From CBDHHC01 sp965263345 (GTDB taxonomy: Bacteria > Pseudomonadota > Alphaproteobacteria > Rhizobiales > CBDHHC01): a stretch of 64,000 bases of DNA. How positions within the stretch are numbered: position 1 is the stretch's first letter; the number at the start of each line of letters is the position of its first letter. The translations under genes were made by a program, and so were the position numbers. The DNA is taken from contig CBDHHC010000024.1 of assembly GCA_965263345.1 (NCBI GenBank), positions 806,001-870,000 on the forward strand, given 5' to 3'. The notes under the pieces were generated by a model. It made no database searches, had not been told where the DNA came from, and saw only the letters and a program-made list of their open reading frames with translations. Shown here piece by piece: positions 36,210 to 46,463 of the stretch.

Positions 36210-37493
36210 ATGTCATTACAAAGTGATATTGAAAAGGTCAGTCTATTTGATCGCATCAAAAATGGCTGGTTTATAAGAGCATTGGAAGCCGGGACAGATG
36301 GCTATGATAAAAAAACCAAACGCAGGCTGATGCTCTGTAATATAATGGCCTATCTGATTTTTTTCGCCTCACTTCATTATGCGTTACTTTATGCCGTCGC
36401 AGATTTCGAAAAGTTTAAATATGTCATTTTAACCAATATCTTTATCAGTGCTGTCGCACTATTTGTCCCCTTGTTACACCGTCACAATGACTATTACGGT
36501 GCCATACTGATCGCGATAACAGAATATGTATTGTTGTTCTATCTCGTGAGTAGTCTTGGAAGAAATTCAGGTATTCAAATCAATTATATCATAGGCGCAG
36601 CTTTACCCTTTCTTATTTGCGACTTCTCCAGAGTAAGAATTATATTTATCGCAGTACTTGCAGGATTTGTTTGCCACCTTTTAGCATGGTTTCTCTTCCC
36701 CCCTGAAGCAGCCACCATCCAAGCCGATGAAGTTTTGCTCGCAAATCTCTATGTATCCTCTGTAATTACAACATTTGTCATGATTTCAATCATCACGCTT
36801 TATGCCTTCCAACTAGTAAACTCAGCAGAAGCACAAAATGATTACCTGCTCCGCAATATATTACCCGATATAATAGCAGACCGATTAAAAGAAAACCCAA
36901 ACAAAATCATTGCAGACAACTATGACAAAGTAACTGTCCTCTTCTCAGACCTGGTGGGTTTTACAACCTTGTCAAAAACGCTACCACCAACAGATCTGCT
37001 CACCCTTCTAAATGACATTTTCAGCCATTTCGACCAATTAGCAGATAAATATGGCCTGGAAAAAATCAAAACCATTGGAGATGCTTATATGCTCGTCGCT
37101 GGCTTGCCAAACGCAATCGATGAACAAACAGAAAAAACCATAAAAATGGCCCTCGAAATGCAACAGGTCATCGAAGAACTTTCACACAAACATAATGTAG
37201 ATTTAGAGCTAAGGATTGGCATCCATGTCGGACCATTAATGGCAGGCGTCATTGGCAGCAAAAAATTCTCCTACGATGTCTGGGGTCATACAGTCAACTT
37301 TGCATCGAGACTAGAAAGCCATGGTAAGGCAGGAAAAATCCACATTTCCCAAAGTATAAAAGATGATTTACCCAAATCTTATGAATTCGAATCCAATGGA
37401 ACAAATGAAATTAAGGGAATTGGCAGATTAGAAACCTGGTTTATAAAATCAGAATACCAGCTTGAAGAAAGCCCTACTCAGATGACAGCTTAA
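36210..37493 (+). CDS. class III adenylate cyclase, membrane-anchored
   Basis: About 427 aa from the ATG at 36210, chosen because AAGGGA lies 8 bases upstream; the frame is open to 36171. Residues about 40-205 hold six hydrophobic helices. The catalytic domain starts at about 240: metal ligands Asp247 (LFSDLVGFTTL) and Asp291 (IGDAYM), substrate-specifying Lys287 (EKIKTIGD) and Asp356 (SYDVWG), and transition-state Asn363 and Arg367 (VNFASR). The Lys/Asp pair predicts cAMP rather than cGMP. Length and layout match one-domain membrane cyclases of Alphaproteobacteria. It converges on the gene at 37515. Confidence 0.9.
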   Translation: MSLQSDIEKVSLFDRIKNGWFIRALEAGTDGYDKKTKRRLMLCNIMAYLIFFASLHYALLYAVADFEKFKYVILTNIFISAVALFVPLLHRHNDYYGAILIAITEYVLLFYLVSSLGRNSGIQINYIIGAALPFLICDFSRVRIIFIAVLAGFVCHLLAWFLFPPEAATIQADEVLLANLYVSSVITTFVMISIITLYAFQLVNSAEAQNDYLLRNILPDIIADRLKENPNKIIADNYDKVTVLFSDLVGFTTLSKTLPPTDLLTLLNDIFSHFDQLADKYGLEKIKTIGDAYMLVAGLPNAIDEQTEKTIKMALEMQQVIEELSHKHNVDLELRIGIHVGPLMAGVIGSKKFSYDVWGHTVNFASRLESHGKAGKIHISQSIKDDLPKSYEFESNGTNEIKGIGRLETWFIKSEYQLEESPTQMTA

Positions 37494-37514
37494 ACGCATC
37501 ATATCGAAAGCAAA

Positions 37515-40067
37515 TCATATCCCTCTAAGTTGCGCATTCTTACGCACAACCACAAATTCCTGGATTGCTCGAATAACTTTCTCATCAGTACTCATTGGAA
37601 TATCCTCAAAGGCACGATGATTAAGAATACGAGAGTCACTCATAACAAGCTCTAAATGCGTCCCATCTTTCAATATGATTTGAAAGGCTTCCTTGGTATT
37701 ATCAGCAGCCTCATCTATCGGTTGCCTGTTAAGCATACGAATAAAACGTTCAACAAAATACCAGCGCCAGGGCAAAAACAAATTCCTCAACCTGGATAAA
37801 GAAAAGAAAGCTCGTCGAACTCTCACCTTAGTAACACCGATCTTCGAGATATCAGTATAGAAAAACTCTCGAATGGTTTCATAAACCAGCTTACCTGTCG
37901 TTAAATCTAAAGCGCCCTGATAGAACATAATTTTATCCTGACGAAAACACATAGCAGTCAACGAACGAGGAGTATAACGAAGGATATGATCATTACCATA
38001 AAACCCTTTACGATATGCCATACCAAGATTATCCAAATCAGGAAATCCACTCATAACGATAGGATCAAGAAGAAGCTGGTATTTGGGCAATTCAAGCATT
38101 TCAAGAGCATGCTTCTCAAAGACAACCATATCTTCAGCTAGCCACTCATCAATTAAATATTCTTTAGGCTTAACCCTTCTGATCAGCCAAACAATTAATG
38201 AGATAAAGAGAATACATGCCCCTGCAAGAAAAATCTCGTTCATCTCAGGCTTATAACTATCTTGCAAACGATCATACTTGAATTGGCTGCCCATAATGCC
38301 AATTGCAATTGTTGATGACAAAAATGAAGCCAATTGGAACTTACCAAAATATTTATGAATCTTCAGACGTCTTGAGATATCATGAATACCAATTTGCGTT
38401 TGACCGCCAGATTGAGGACGTTGCGCTCTTTTTGCTTTCTTAGGTTTGTTCGGCTTGCTAGTCGTTTTTTCTAATGTGTTATGGTGCGCTTCATTCGTCT
38501 CCATTAAACTATCAAATATATTAGGAGGTGTTTGCTGAGGTATTGGTTGAGGTTGATATTGTGGTGAATTTTGCGCGACAGGTGGAAGTTGAACCTGCCC
38601 TGTAGGATCAGGCAGAATATTATCTTGAAAATGTCGATCTCTGTAAGCTCTAGCAGCAGGACTGATCGACTCTGAATGCCAAATAGGACTATTACCCAGA
38701 TTATTATCGTCGCTATTTATGATCACAGGTTCTGGGATAAGTTTTGTTTTAGGTTGAACATACGGCTGTGGCTGAAGCTGTGGCTGAGGTTGAACTTGCG
38801 GCTGCGGCTCGGGCTCTGAACTAAGAAGGTTAGAACTATTATATCGATCAAATAATTCAGAACCGATAGGAATGTTATTCGCAGGCTCCTGTTCTAAAGG
38901 GTTATCTTTTTTGATATCACTCGCTAACCCGGCTAAATAACCCCCCGCTGAGCTACTATCTGCCCCACTAGAGGTATCAGACTTGTCTAAACCAGACAAG
39001 AAACTGTCTGTAGAACTCAAAAAACCCTGTTCCTCGCTCTGTTTTAAAACAGGCTTAACAATTTTCTTTTTCTCAACAGTCTGAGAAGTCTTTCTAGTAT
39101 CTCTTTGAGATTGATAAATTGCCTTCAGGTCTTCTCGAGAGATAGCCTTTTTAGGTTTCTCAGTAACCTCTTTCTTATCCCGGCTAACACTATAAGCATC
39201 TGATTTAGGCATTAATTGTGATAAAAAGTCAGAACTGTCATCAGCTAAATTATCAAAAAACTTTTGACTTTCAGAGTTTGAGGAACTCAATATATTTTCT
39301 GGCGAAGGTTTATTAATAATTTTTGGTTGTATCTGCTCAGATATTTGAGCTTTAGGTTTTACTAAATTGAGTTTCTCAGTTGGCGTTGAGGCCCTGACCT
39401 CAGCCTTAATTGGCGCAACTTTAGATTGAGAGCTCACCTCCGGAGTGTTCTGGAAACGATTTGTGCTATCGCTCTGGAGATCATTAACCTGACTACCATT
39501 GAGTTGAGGCTGTGTTTTCTCAAGCAAACTCTCGTCGATTTTTGCAGAAGGTGGAATTCTTTTTTGAGCCCCGTTTACATTCAAAGTCTCACGAACACGT
39601 GCCTCATTTTCATGCAAAATAACTGAAGGATTAACAAAAGTCTCTTGCCGAACTCCATAGCCCTCTTCTGCTGGCTGGTCGGGAACATGCTTTGCTAATT
39701 TACGTTGAGAAGCCGGTAATTGGCTTAACGGCGTATACATATCGGCAACCACAAGATCATCAAGTTTCTCAGGAGGATCGGCCAAAATCTTACCAGCACG
39801 CTCCATCGCATCAAATTCTGAAGAAAGATTATTCAACGCATCTGCAATAGCATCAACATCCCCTGCGGAGCCTGGCGGAACTTTTGTTGAATTCTGAAGA
39901 TGCGCATCAACTGCCAAGCTAAAAGATTGTGGCGAACCTTGGCTGTTCTGAGATGGCATACCTGAATCCATAGGAGCAGAATAGTTCCCACTATCCAAAT
40001 GTGATGTGGAACCACTTTGCCTTTGAGGAGGCATGCTTGTTTTGGGCCGCTTAGATTTATGGTTCAC
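37515..40067 (-). CDS. large low-complexity protein with two membrane helices
   Basis: An 850-aa protein starting at GTG with AAGG 8 bases upstream. Residues 1-570 are mostly disordered, rich in Ser, Gln, Pro and Lys, with a Pro-Gln tract (QPQVQPQPQLQPQPY) near 420-435. Two membrane helices follow at about 577-596 and 611-629, then a soluble C-terminal domain to 850 that includes KLVYETIREFFYTDISKIGV and a second strand-like segment FQIILKDGTHLELVM, which could be a PH-like fold. Several LSSLL/FLSSTDSFLSGL-type short helices recur in the N-terminal part. Family unknown. It may be a membrane scaffold; that is speculation. Confidence 0.65.
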   Translation of the reverse strand: MNHKSKRPKTSMPPQRQSGSTSHLDSGNYSAPMDSGMPSQNSQGSPQSFSLAVDAHLQNSTKVPPGSAGDVDAIADALNNLSSEFDAMERAGKILADPPEKLDDLVVADMYTPLSQLPASQRKLAKHVPDQPAEEGYGVRQETFVNPSVILHENEARVRETLNVNGAQKRIPPSAKIDESLLEKTQPQLNGSQVNDLQSDSTNRFQNTPEVSSQSKVAPIKAEVRASTPTEKLNLVKPKAQISEQIQPKIINKPSPENILSSSNSESQKFFDNLADDSSDFLSQLMPKSDAYSVSRDKKEVTEKPKKAISREDLKAIYQSQRDTRKTSQTVEKKKIVKPVLKQSEEQGFLSSTDSFLSGLDKSDTSSGADSSSAGGYLAGLASDIKKDNPLEQEPANNIPIGSELFDRYNSSNLLSSEPEPQPQVQPQPQLQPQPYVQPKTKLIPEPVIINSDDNNLGNSPIWHSESISPAARAYRDRHFQDNILPDPTGQVQLPPVAQNSPQYQPQPIPQQTPPNIFDSLMETNEAHHNTLEKTTSKPNKPKKAKRAQRPQSGGQTQIGIHDISRRLKIHKYFGKFQLASFLSSTIAIGIMGSQFKYDRLQDSYKPEMNEIFLAGACILFISLIVWLIRRVKPKEYLIDEWLAEDMVVFEKHALEMLELPKYQLLLDPIVMSGFPDLDNLGMAYRKGFYGNDHILRYTPRSLTAMCFRQDKIMFYQGALDLTTGKLVYETIREFFYTDISKIGVTKVRVRRAFFSLSRLRNLFLPWRWYFVERFIRMLNRQPIDEAADNTKEAFQIILKDGTHLELVMSDSRILNHRAFEDIPMSTDEKVIRAIQEFVVVRKNAQLRGI

Positions 40068-40340
40068 AAAACTTGCCTTACGTTACAACATACCCAGAAC
40101 TTTAATGTCATATGACTTAGGCTTATACTGGTAAATTAAAAAACAAAGATCCGAGAAGAACATCCAATTAATGTTATTTTTTTGACTGCATTTAACTTAT
40201 TCTAATACCACGTATCACACATTTCATCCAATCAAAAATGCATATATAACAATAAATAGACCATAGAAAAAATGACCATGATTAATTTCAATGATAAGGT
40301 TAAAATGGCCGATTTTCAGGCAAATCTCATAATTTTTCTT

Positions 40341-42029
40341 CTAATTGAACAAAGATTCAAAGAAACTTCTTCTCCTGCGCCGACGTCTATTCTTGGAGCG
40401 ACGTCTAGGTTTGTTTGACCAGAAAGAACCATTCTCATCCCACCAATCAGCGCCATCTTCTGCATAAACTGGACGTTTGGGCTTTGGTTTCCTTAAGGCA
40501 AGCTTATTCTCAATGCCTGTTGGATCTGTAACCGTAAGTGTTCCATCTTTCCAGGACCACGAAGCTTCTTTCCCAGCAATAACAAAAGGCTCTATGCTTC
40601 TCACCTTGTGCCTGTGGACATCAATAATCGCAATATACTCAACGGAACCATATTTGGACTCACCGGCATAATACCTTAATAAGACAAGACCTCTATAAAG
40701 ATCTTTCAAAAGAGAATGCTCTAATAACCTCGGTTTACCCTTACCATACATTTCCAGTTTCAACTGGATTTTAGGATAACTCGGATGAACAACAACATAT
40801 TTACCATCTAGCCTTTGCTTAATCGTCCATCCAGAAAGAGTGGCTCCAAAATCCTGACCTTCCTTATATAGCCCCTTCCCGGAAAACCTTGAAAGTGCAG
40901 CCATACTTTTATAGCTATTTTTACTAAGGTCTGCTGATTTCTTATAATCTGAAAAAGCTTTGTCTGATGCACCCATTGCTTCATGAACAGAAGCTCTTGT
41001 GAAAAAAGCGTTCGAGTTTTCCTTGTCCATCTCAATCGCTTTGTTCGAGGCCTCAAGTGCATTTTCAAGGTTCTGAGTAGCTACAAATGCCTCTGCTTGA
41101 TACATAAAGATTTCAGGAAGGCTATTGTCCAAATTCTCTGCCTTCGTAAAATCAACAAAGGCTTTATCATATCTTTTGCGTTGCGCCTGTGCTTTTCCCC
41201 GTTCAGCAAATGCAAGGGCAAATTCAGGTTTAAGTTTTATGGCCTTATTATAATCTTTAATCGCACTGTTATATTGTTTTTTCTTCATACGTGCCAAACC
41301 ACGTTTTAAATATAACTCAGCATTAGAAGAATCATTCTCAATAGCTCTGGATAAATCTTTGATAGCTTCGGTATATTTGCCTAAACGACTATAGGCATTT
41401 GAGCGATTTAAATAAGATTTAGAATAAGAACGATTAAGAGAAATTGCGTGACTGAAATCACGGATACTCGCATAATTCTGATCAAGGCTTTTCTTGACAG
41501 TTCCTCGGCCACTAAAAGGAACTGAGTTCGTAGGCATTAATGTGATAGCTTTATCAAAATCCTTCAAAGCCTCCTCAAACTTGCCAACAGAATAATAAGC
41601 ATTTGCACGATTACTGTAAGCGGCACCATAAGATGGAGATAATAAAATCGCGCGATCAAAATCTTTTATAGCCTCACCAGGATATTTTAATTCAACGAGA
41701 ATATTACCTCGATTATTGTAAGCTGAGGCCAGTTCGGGATATAAAGTGACAGCCTGATTAAAATTATTTACAGCTTCCTTTAATTTTCCTAAACGCCAAT
41801 ACGCTACCCCTTGGTCATTATATGAGCTAGCCTTTTGGATAATTGGAAGCCTCTTATCCTTTAAAACCTGATTATACAGCTCAACGGCTTTATCATAATT
41901 TCCATGTAATAACGCTGTTCCAGCTTCCTGTGCAGTTAATAAAGCATTCGAAGCAAAAACTTGAGGCGCCCAAATCAAGGCAAAACCTATAAATGCACCC
42001 AATAAGAATCTTTGATTTAACATCACCAT
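40341..42029 (-). CDS. exported tetratricopeptide repeat protein
   Basis: A 562-aa protein with a signal peptide (LLGAFIGFALIWAPQVFAS). From about residue 35 to 370 there are around ten TPR units (for example AYNNRGNILVELKYPGEAIK; YLNRSNAYSRLGKYTEAIK; YLKRGLARMKKKQYNSAIK). The C-terminal 180 residues form a separate beta-rich domain and end in an arginine-rich tail (RRSKNRRRRRRRSFFESLF). It should be a periplasmic protein-interaction platform. No partner can be named. Confidence 0.8.
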   Translation of the reverse strand: MVMLNQRFLLGAFIGFALIWAPQVFASNALLTAQEAGTALLHGNYDKAVELYNQVLKDKRLPIIQKASSYNDQGVAYWRLGKLKEAVNNFNQAVTLYPELASAYNNRGNILVELKYPGEAIKDFDRAILLSPSYGAAYSNRANAYYSVGKFEEALKDFDKAITLMPTNSVPFSGRGTVKKSLDQNYASIRDFSHAISLNRSYSKSYLNRSNAYSRLGKYTEAIKDLSRAIENDSSNAELYLKRGLARMKKKQYNSAIKDYNKAIKLKPEFALAFAERGKAQAQRKRYDKAFVDFTKAENLDNSLPEIFMYQAEAFVATQNLENALEASNKAIEMDKENSNAFFTRASVHEAMGASDKAFSDYKKSADLSKNSYKSMAALSRFSGKGLYKEGQDFGATLSGWTIKQRLDGKYVVVHPSYPKIQLKLEMYGKGKPRLLEHSLLKDLYRGLVLLRYYAGESKYGSVEYIAIIDVHRHKVRSIEPFVIAGKEASWSWKDGTLTVTDPTGIENKLALRKPKPKRPVYAEDGADWWDENGSFWSNKPRRRSKNRRRRRRRSFFESLFN

Positions 42030-42199
42030 AAATCCAAAAAGGCCTTTTTCTTCAATCTAGAATATCATATTAGAATAATATTATTCGAATTTTTCAATAA
42101 TTAAAATCACATGAAGCAGATTCTATTTTATTATCATAATCAACTTCGAATTAGTTGAAAATATGTTTTGCTTAAATAGCCAGCACAAATCAACCTATA

Positions 42200-43735
42200 T
42201 TATTGATTATGCTCAACTATTCTAGATATAACATCTGGCAATATTTCAGGCAAATCTTCAGCAATCAATCCTGGACCAAACATATTAGCCGCATCCCCAT
42301 GCATCCAGACAGCAATACAACAAGCTTCATAAGCAGGCACCTCTTGTGCAATCAGTCCTGTTATAATTCCAGCAAGAACATCACCAGATCCGGCTGTTGC
42401 AAGATATGCTGGTGCATTATGATTTATAGCGACACGCCCATCTGGACAGGCGATAACAGTATCAGCCCCCTTATATATAACAATTGCTCCCATCAACTGA
42501 GCCGCACGCTTTGCTTTATCAAGTTTTGAAGCCGTTTTCTGTTCATCATCGAATAAAACTCCAAAAAGTCTAGAAAACTCTCCTTCATGGGGTGTCATAA
42601 CAACAAAGCGATCTTTCCTTTTATGCACAAGCTCAACCAAACGATTAGGCTCATCCGCATAACTTGTCAAAGCGTCCGCATCAAGCACAACATCAGCTCC
42701 AGAATCTAGGCATTTGACAACATTATCTTTCGTATACTTCCCTACACCAGAATTTGGTCCAATAAGAACAACATTTTTCCTTTTATCTTTAAGTAAAGTC
42801 TCAAGGTCATCTGATGTCTTAAAAGACTGAACCATAATCGAAGTAAGATGACAGGCATGGACCAACAGTGCATCCTCTGGACAAAAAACCGTCACCAGAC
42901 CAGCACCAACCCTTAAGGCACCACGAGCCCCAAGTCTTGAAGCCCCTGTCTGGCTTTGAGGACCTGATATCACCACGCCATGACCGCGTTTATATTTATG
43001 TGTTCTCTCATCAGGAACAGGAAAATGATCTATCCAGAATGGAAGATCATTGATGGCATAATCAGAGGAAATTTTCTCTAAAACATCTTCTGGAATTCCG
43101 ATATCAACAAGCCTAATATCACCACATAATCCACGCCCAGGATAAAGCAAATGCCCAGGCTTATAACGAAAAAAGGTAACTGTCATATCAGCTTGAATCG
43201 CAGGCCCTAATATAGCCCCGCTATTTCCATCAATACCACTTGGAATATCAACTGATATAATCTGGTTATCATGAAGATTAAGCATTTCAATACATTGAGG
43301 TAAATCTCCTTCGATCTTTTTATTTAACCCAGCGCCAAACAGCGCATCAACCACCAACAAATCACCTGAAGTCTTATCGAGAGAAGCTTTTAAATTTTTT
43401 GATGTAAGTGAATGAGTAGCACCTTCCCACCTTAATGCCATAGCCAGGGCATCGCCTGACAAATCATCAATTTCACCATAAAGAAAAATTTCAACATCAC
43501 GCCCAACATCAATGAGCTGCCGGGCAATAACAAAACCATCTCCACCATTATTGCCCGGACCGCACATCACCAGCACTTTATTGAAATGGCTGTAAGAAGA
43601 CAGAATATAAGATACAACACCAAGACCTGCCCGCTCCATCAGATCCATACTGGAGATACCACTCTCTTCAGCAAGCTTATCAGCCTGTTTCATTTGTTGA
43701 TTGGTTAAAAGTTCGCAATTTGTAGTTTTGTTCAT
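42200..43735 (-). CDS. nnr: bifunctional NAD(P)H-hydrate epimerase / ADP-dependent NAD(P)HX dehydratase
   Basis: A 511-aa fusion that repairs hydrated NAD(P)H. The N-terminal epimerase (YjeF_N) shows CGPGNNGGDGFVIARQL at about 58-74 and DALFGAGLN. The C-terminal dehydratase (carbohydrate-kinase fold) shows MTPHEGEFSRLFG and GSGDVLAGIITGL near 442-460. Its position next to glnB is conserved in many Alphaproteobacteria. It follows the VOC gene by 8 bases on the same strand and is likely in one operon with it. Confidence 0.93.
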   Translation of the reverse strand: MNKTTNCELLTNQQMKQADKLAEESGISSMDLMERAGLGVVSYILSSYSHFNKVLVMCGPGNNGGDGFVIARQLIDVGRDVEIFLYGEIDDLSGDALAMALRWEGATHSLTSKNLKASLDKTSGDLLVVDALFGAGLNKKIEGDLPQCIEMLNLHDNQIISVDIPSGIDGNSGAILGPAIQADMTVTFFRYKPGHLLYPGRGLCGDIRLVDIGIPEDVLEKISSDYAINDLPFWIDHFPVPDERTHKYKRGHGVVISGPQSQTGASRLGARGALRVGAGLVTVFCPEDALLVHACHLTSIMVQSFKTSDDLETLLKDKRKNVVLIGPNSGVGKYTKDNVVKCLDSGADVVLDADALTSYADEPNRLVELVHKRKDRFVVMTPHEGEFSRLFGVLFDDEQKTASKLDKAKRAAQLMGAIVIYKGADTVIACPDGRVAINHNAPAYLATAGSGDVLAGIITGLIAQEVPAYEACCIAVWMHGDAANMFGPGLIAEDLPEILPDVISRIVEHNQ

Positions 43736-43743
43736 TACATCAT

Positions 43744-44124
43744 TCAGTCTTTTTGATATTCGCTAAATTCCAAAAGGTTCCCATCTGGATCGCGAATGTA
43801 AATAGAAACAATAGCCCCACAAGCACCTGTGCGTGCTATAGGACCTTCAATAATTTCAATTTTCAATGTATTTAAATGCTCCACAGTGCTTTGTAGATCA
43901 TCAACAATAAAACATAAGTCTGCAGACCCTGCTGTTGGAAGCTGAGCTTTTGGTTCAAACTCTTTACCCACCTCATGAAGGTTTATCTTTTGTCCACCAA
44001 ATTTTAGAGCAACTCTGCCCCCAGCAAAAACCTCTCTGGTCATACCAAACTGAGAATAAAATTTGCAACTCTCTTCAATTGATGCAACTGTTAAAACCAA
44101 ATGATCAAGGCTGATAACCTGCAT
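43744..44124 (-). CDS. VOC family protein (glyoxalase/bleomycin-resistance fold)
   Basis: A 126-aa single-domain vicinal oxygen chelate protein. Likely metal ligands are His8 (LDHLVLTV), His in KINLHEVG and Glu near the C-terminus in DPDGNLLEFSEY. Substrate cannot be predicted; the terminal motif is close to the virulence-protein/lactoylglutathione-lyase subfamily. It probably heads an operon with nnr. Confidence 0.85.
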   Translation of the reverse strand: MQVISLDHLVLTVASIEESCKFYSQFGMTREVFAGGRVALKFGGQKINLHEVGKEFEPKAQLPTAGSADLCFIVDDLQSTVEHLNTLKIEIIEGPIARTGACGAIVSIYIRDPDGNLLEFSEYQKD

Positions 44125-44504
44125 AATGCTTCCTTATTGAGATTGTTTTTTAAAAACTCACACGATGTTTTGCTATTCTTTGAAATAAATTGCGAGCGTA
44201 AATTTACAAAATTGATGATGAAATTTTTATCTCTTTTCAAAAAACAAGCCTATTTTTTTATCAATAAATGCATGGGCAACCCAATTTTATGCCTAAATAA
44301 TAGACTTGATGTCTATATTTTGTGCTAATATTATTGAGGCCATATATATGACAGAAAACCAAAAACAACTTAACGCATTGATAAAAAAGAACTTTACAAC
44401 AAATTTTCAATCTTGGCACAAGCTATGCTTAATCAGTGTTACAACCTAGTAAAAGAGATAAGCCGCCAAGAGAACGAACAACTCGCAAGCAAGGCAAGAC
44501 AAAC
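44125..44504. other. divergent regulatory region between the VOC gene and glnB
   Basis: About 380 bases. It contains the sigma-54 promoter listed at 44413-44430. A 75-codon plus-strand frame here has no supporting features. No full NtrC dyad was recognised by eye. Confidence 0.5.
44413..44430 (+). promoter_or_regulatory. sigma-54 (RpoN) promoter of glnBA
   Basis: TTGGCACAAGCTATGCTT has the invariant GG (44415-44416) and GC (44427-44428) separated by exactly 10 bases, and differs from the -24/-12 consensus at one core position. It lies about 75 bases before the glnB ATG. NtrC-activated, nitrogen-responsive expression of glnB-glnA is the established use of such a promoter. Confidence 0.7.
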
Positions 44505-44843
44505 ATGAAGAAAATAGAGGCAATAATAAAACCATTTAAGCTTGATGAAGTGAAAGAAGCTCTTCAAGAAATTGGTTTACAAGGCATCACAGTCACAGAA
44601 GCAAAAGGTTTTGGTCGCCAGAAAGGACACACCGAACTTTACCGCGGTGCTGAATATGTTGTTGACTTTTTACCTAAAGTAAAAGTTGAGATTGTGATCA
44701 ATGATGATTTAGCGGATAAAGCCGTTGAAACAATTCAAAACTCAGCAAAAACAGGGCGAATTGGAGACGGTAAAATATTTGTATACAACGTAGAAGAAGC
44801 AATCCGCATTCGTACAGGTGAGACAGGTTCTGAAGCAATATAA
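44505..44843 (+). CDS. glnB: nitrogen regulatory protein P-II
   Basis: A 112-aa P-II signal protein. The longer open frame begins at a GTG at 44436, but MKKIEAIIKPFKLDEVKEAL is the standard N-terminus, so I place the start at 44505. The T-loop carries the uridylylated Tyr51 (RGAEYVVDF). Family C-terminal motif IGDGKIFVYNVEEAIRIRTG is present. It senses 2-oxoglutarate and ATP/ADP and controls GlnA adenylylation and NtrB. The glnA gene follows after 149 bases. Confidence 0.95.
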   Translation: MKKIEAIIKPFKLDEVKEALQEIGLQGITVTEAKGFGRQKGHTELYRGAEYVVDFLPKVKVEIVINDDLADKAVETIQNSAKTGRIGDGKIFVYNVEEAIRIRTGETGSEAI

Positions 44844-44992
44844 AAATATGCATAAGATGAACTATTTTCTCATTTTTTTAGAAATACTACTTTTAAAATA
44901 CGAAGCTGTTTGATAGAAACTTTTTGGTATTATTAAGAGTATTTTTTTGTAAAACCCATCTAAACTCGAATATGAGGGGAGTAAGATAAAAA

Positions 44993-46402
44993 ATGGCAGA
45001 CGCTAGTGCAGTAATTAGCAAACTTAAAGAAGATGACATCAAATTCGTAGATCTTCGTTTCTCTGATCCACGTGGTAAAATGCAACACGTGACTTTGGAT
45101 ACTTCAATTGTTGACGAAGATGTTTTCACAAATGGCGTGATGTTTGACGGGTCTTCAATCGCAGGTTGGAAAGCAATTAACGAGTCAGACATGACTTTGA
45201 TGCCTGACATTGAAACGGCTTACATGGATCCATTCTATGCACAGTCTACAATGGCAATCTTCTGTGACATCCTTGAGCCATTAACTGGCGAAGGCTATGC
45301 ACGTGACCCTCGTATGACAGCAAAAAGAGCTGAAGCTTATCTAAACTCAACAGGTATCGGTGATACGACTACGTTCGGTCCTGAAGCTGAGTTCTTTATT
45401 TTCGATGATGTTCGTTTTAAAGCTGATCCATACAACACAAGCTTCAAACTTGATTGTTCAGAGCTTCCATCAAACACAGACACTGAGTATGAGATGGGCA
45501 ACCTAGGTCACCGTCCTCGTACAAAAGGTGGTTACTTCCCAGTAAACCCAATCGACTCTGGCCAGGACATCCGTTCTGAAATGCTATCAGTTATGACTGA
45601 AATGGGCGTAACTGTTGAGAAACACCACCACGAAGTGGGCGCAGCTCAGCACGAGCTTGGTATCAAATTCGATACACTTACACGTATCGCTGACAAGCTT
45701 CAGATCTACAAATACGTAGTTCATAACGTAGCACACGCTTACGGAAAGTCAGCAACATTCATGCCTAAGCCAGTTTATGGTGATAACGGAACAGGCATGC
45801 ATTGTCACCAGTCAATCTGGAAAGACGGTCAGCCAGTTTTCGCTGGTAACCAATATGCTGATCTTTCTGAAGAGTGCTTGTACTATATCGGTGGTATCAT
45901 CAAACACGCGAAAGCTCTAAACGCGTTCACAAACCCATCAACAAACTCTTACAAGCGTCTTGTTCCAGGCTACGAAGCACCAGTACTTCTAGCGTACTCA
46001 GCCCGTAACCGTTCAGCATCTTGCCGTATTCCTTTCTCTCCATCTCCAAAAGGAAAACGCGTAGAGGTTCGCTTCCCAGATCCAACAGCTAACCCATACC
46101 TGGCATTCTCTGCTATGCTTATGGCTGGCCTTGACGGTATCACAAACAAGATTCACCCTGGTGATCCAATGGACAAAGACCTTTATGAGCTTCCACCAGA
46201 AGAGCTTGCAGGTGTTCCAACAGTTTGTGGTTCTCTACGTGAAGCACTAGAAAGCCTGAAAACTGACCGCGAATTCTTGAAAGCTGGCGGTGTATTCTCT
46301 GATGATCAGATCGACGCATACATCGAGCTTAAAGAAGAAGAAAATGAGCGCTACGAACAAACTCCTCACCCAGTTGAGTTTGACCTATACTACAGCGTTT
46401 AA
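44993..46402 (+). CDS. glnA: glutamine synthetase, type I
   Basis: A 469-aa dodecameric ammonium-assimilating enzyme. Signature elements: MFDGSSIAGW, FGPEAEFFIFD, the ATP-binding NGTGMHCHQS, and NPYLAFSAMLMAGLDGI. The adenylylation site is Tyr398 in KDLYELPPEE, so it is controlled by GlnE. Codon usage is noticeably optimised and more GC-rich than neighbours, as expected for a highly expressed gene. GAGGGGAG precedes the ATG. A strong terminator follows at 46433. Confidence 0.97.
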   Translation: MADASAVISKLKEDDIKFVDLRFSDPRGKMQHVTLDTSIVDEDVFTNGVMFDGSSIAGWKAINESDMTLMPDIETAYMDPFYAQSTMAIFCDILEPLTGEGYARDPRMTAKRAEAYLNSTGIGDTTTFGPEAEFFIFDDVRFKADPYNTSFKLDCSELPSNTDTEYEMGNLGHRPRTKGGYFPVNPIDSGQDIRSEMLSVMTEMGVTVEKHHHEVGAAQHELGIKFDTLTRIADKLQIYKYVVHNVAHAYGKSATFMPKPVYGDNGTGMHCHQSIWKDGQPVFAGNQYADLSEECLYYIGGIIKHAKALNAFTNPSTNSYKRLVPGYEAPVLLAYSARNRSASCRIPFSPSPKGKRVEVRFPDPTANPYLAFSAMLMAGLDGITNKIHPGDPMDKDLYELPPEELAGVPTVCGSLREALESLKTDREFLKAGGVFSDDQIDAYIELKEEENERYEQTPHPVEFDLYYSV

Positions 46403-46432
46403 TTCTGCTCTACGAAGAAAATGTTATGAAGA

Positions 46433-46463
46433 ACGGGGTAGCCATTGGCTGCCCCGTTTTTTT
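46433..46463 (+). terminator. glnA rho-independent terminator
   Basis: An 11-bp GC-rich stem (ACGGGGTAGCC / GGCTGCCCCGT, one G-U) with an ATT loop and seven T residues, directly after glnA. Confidence 0.92.
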
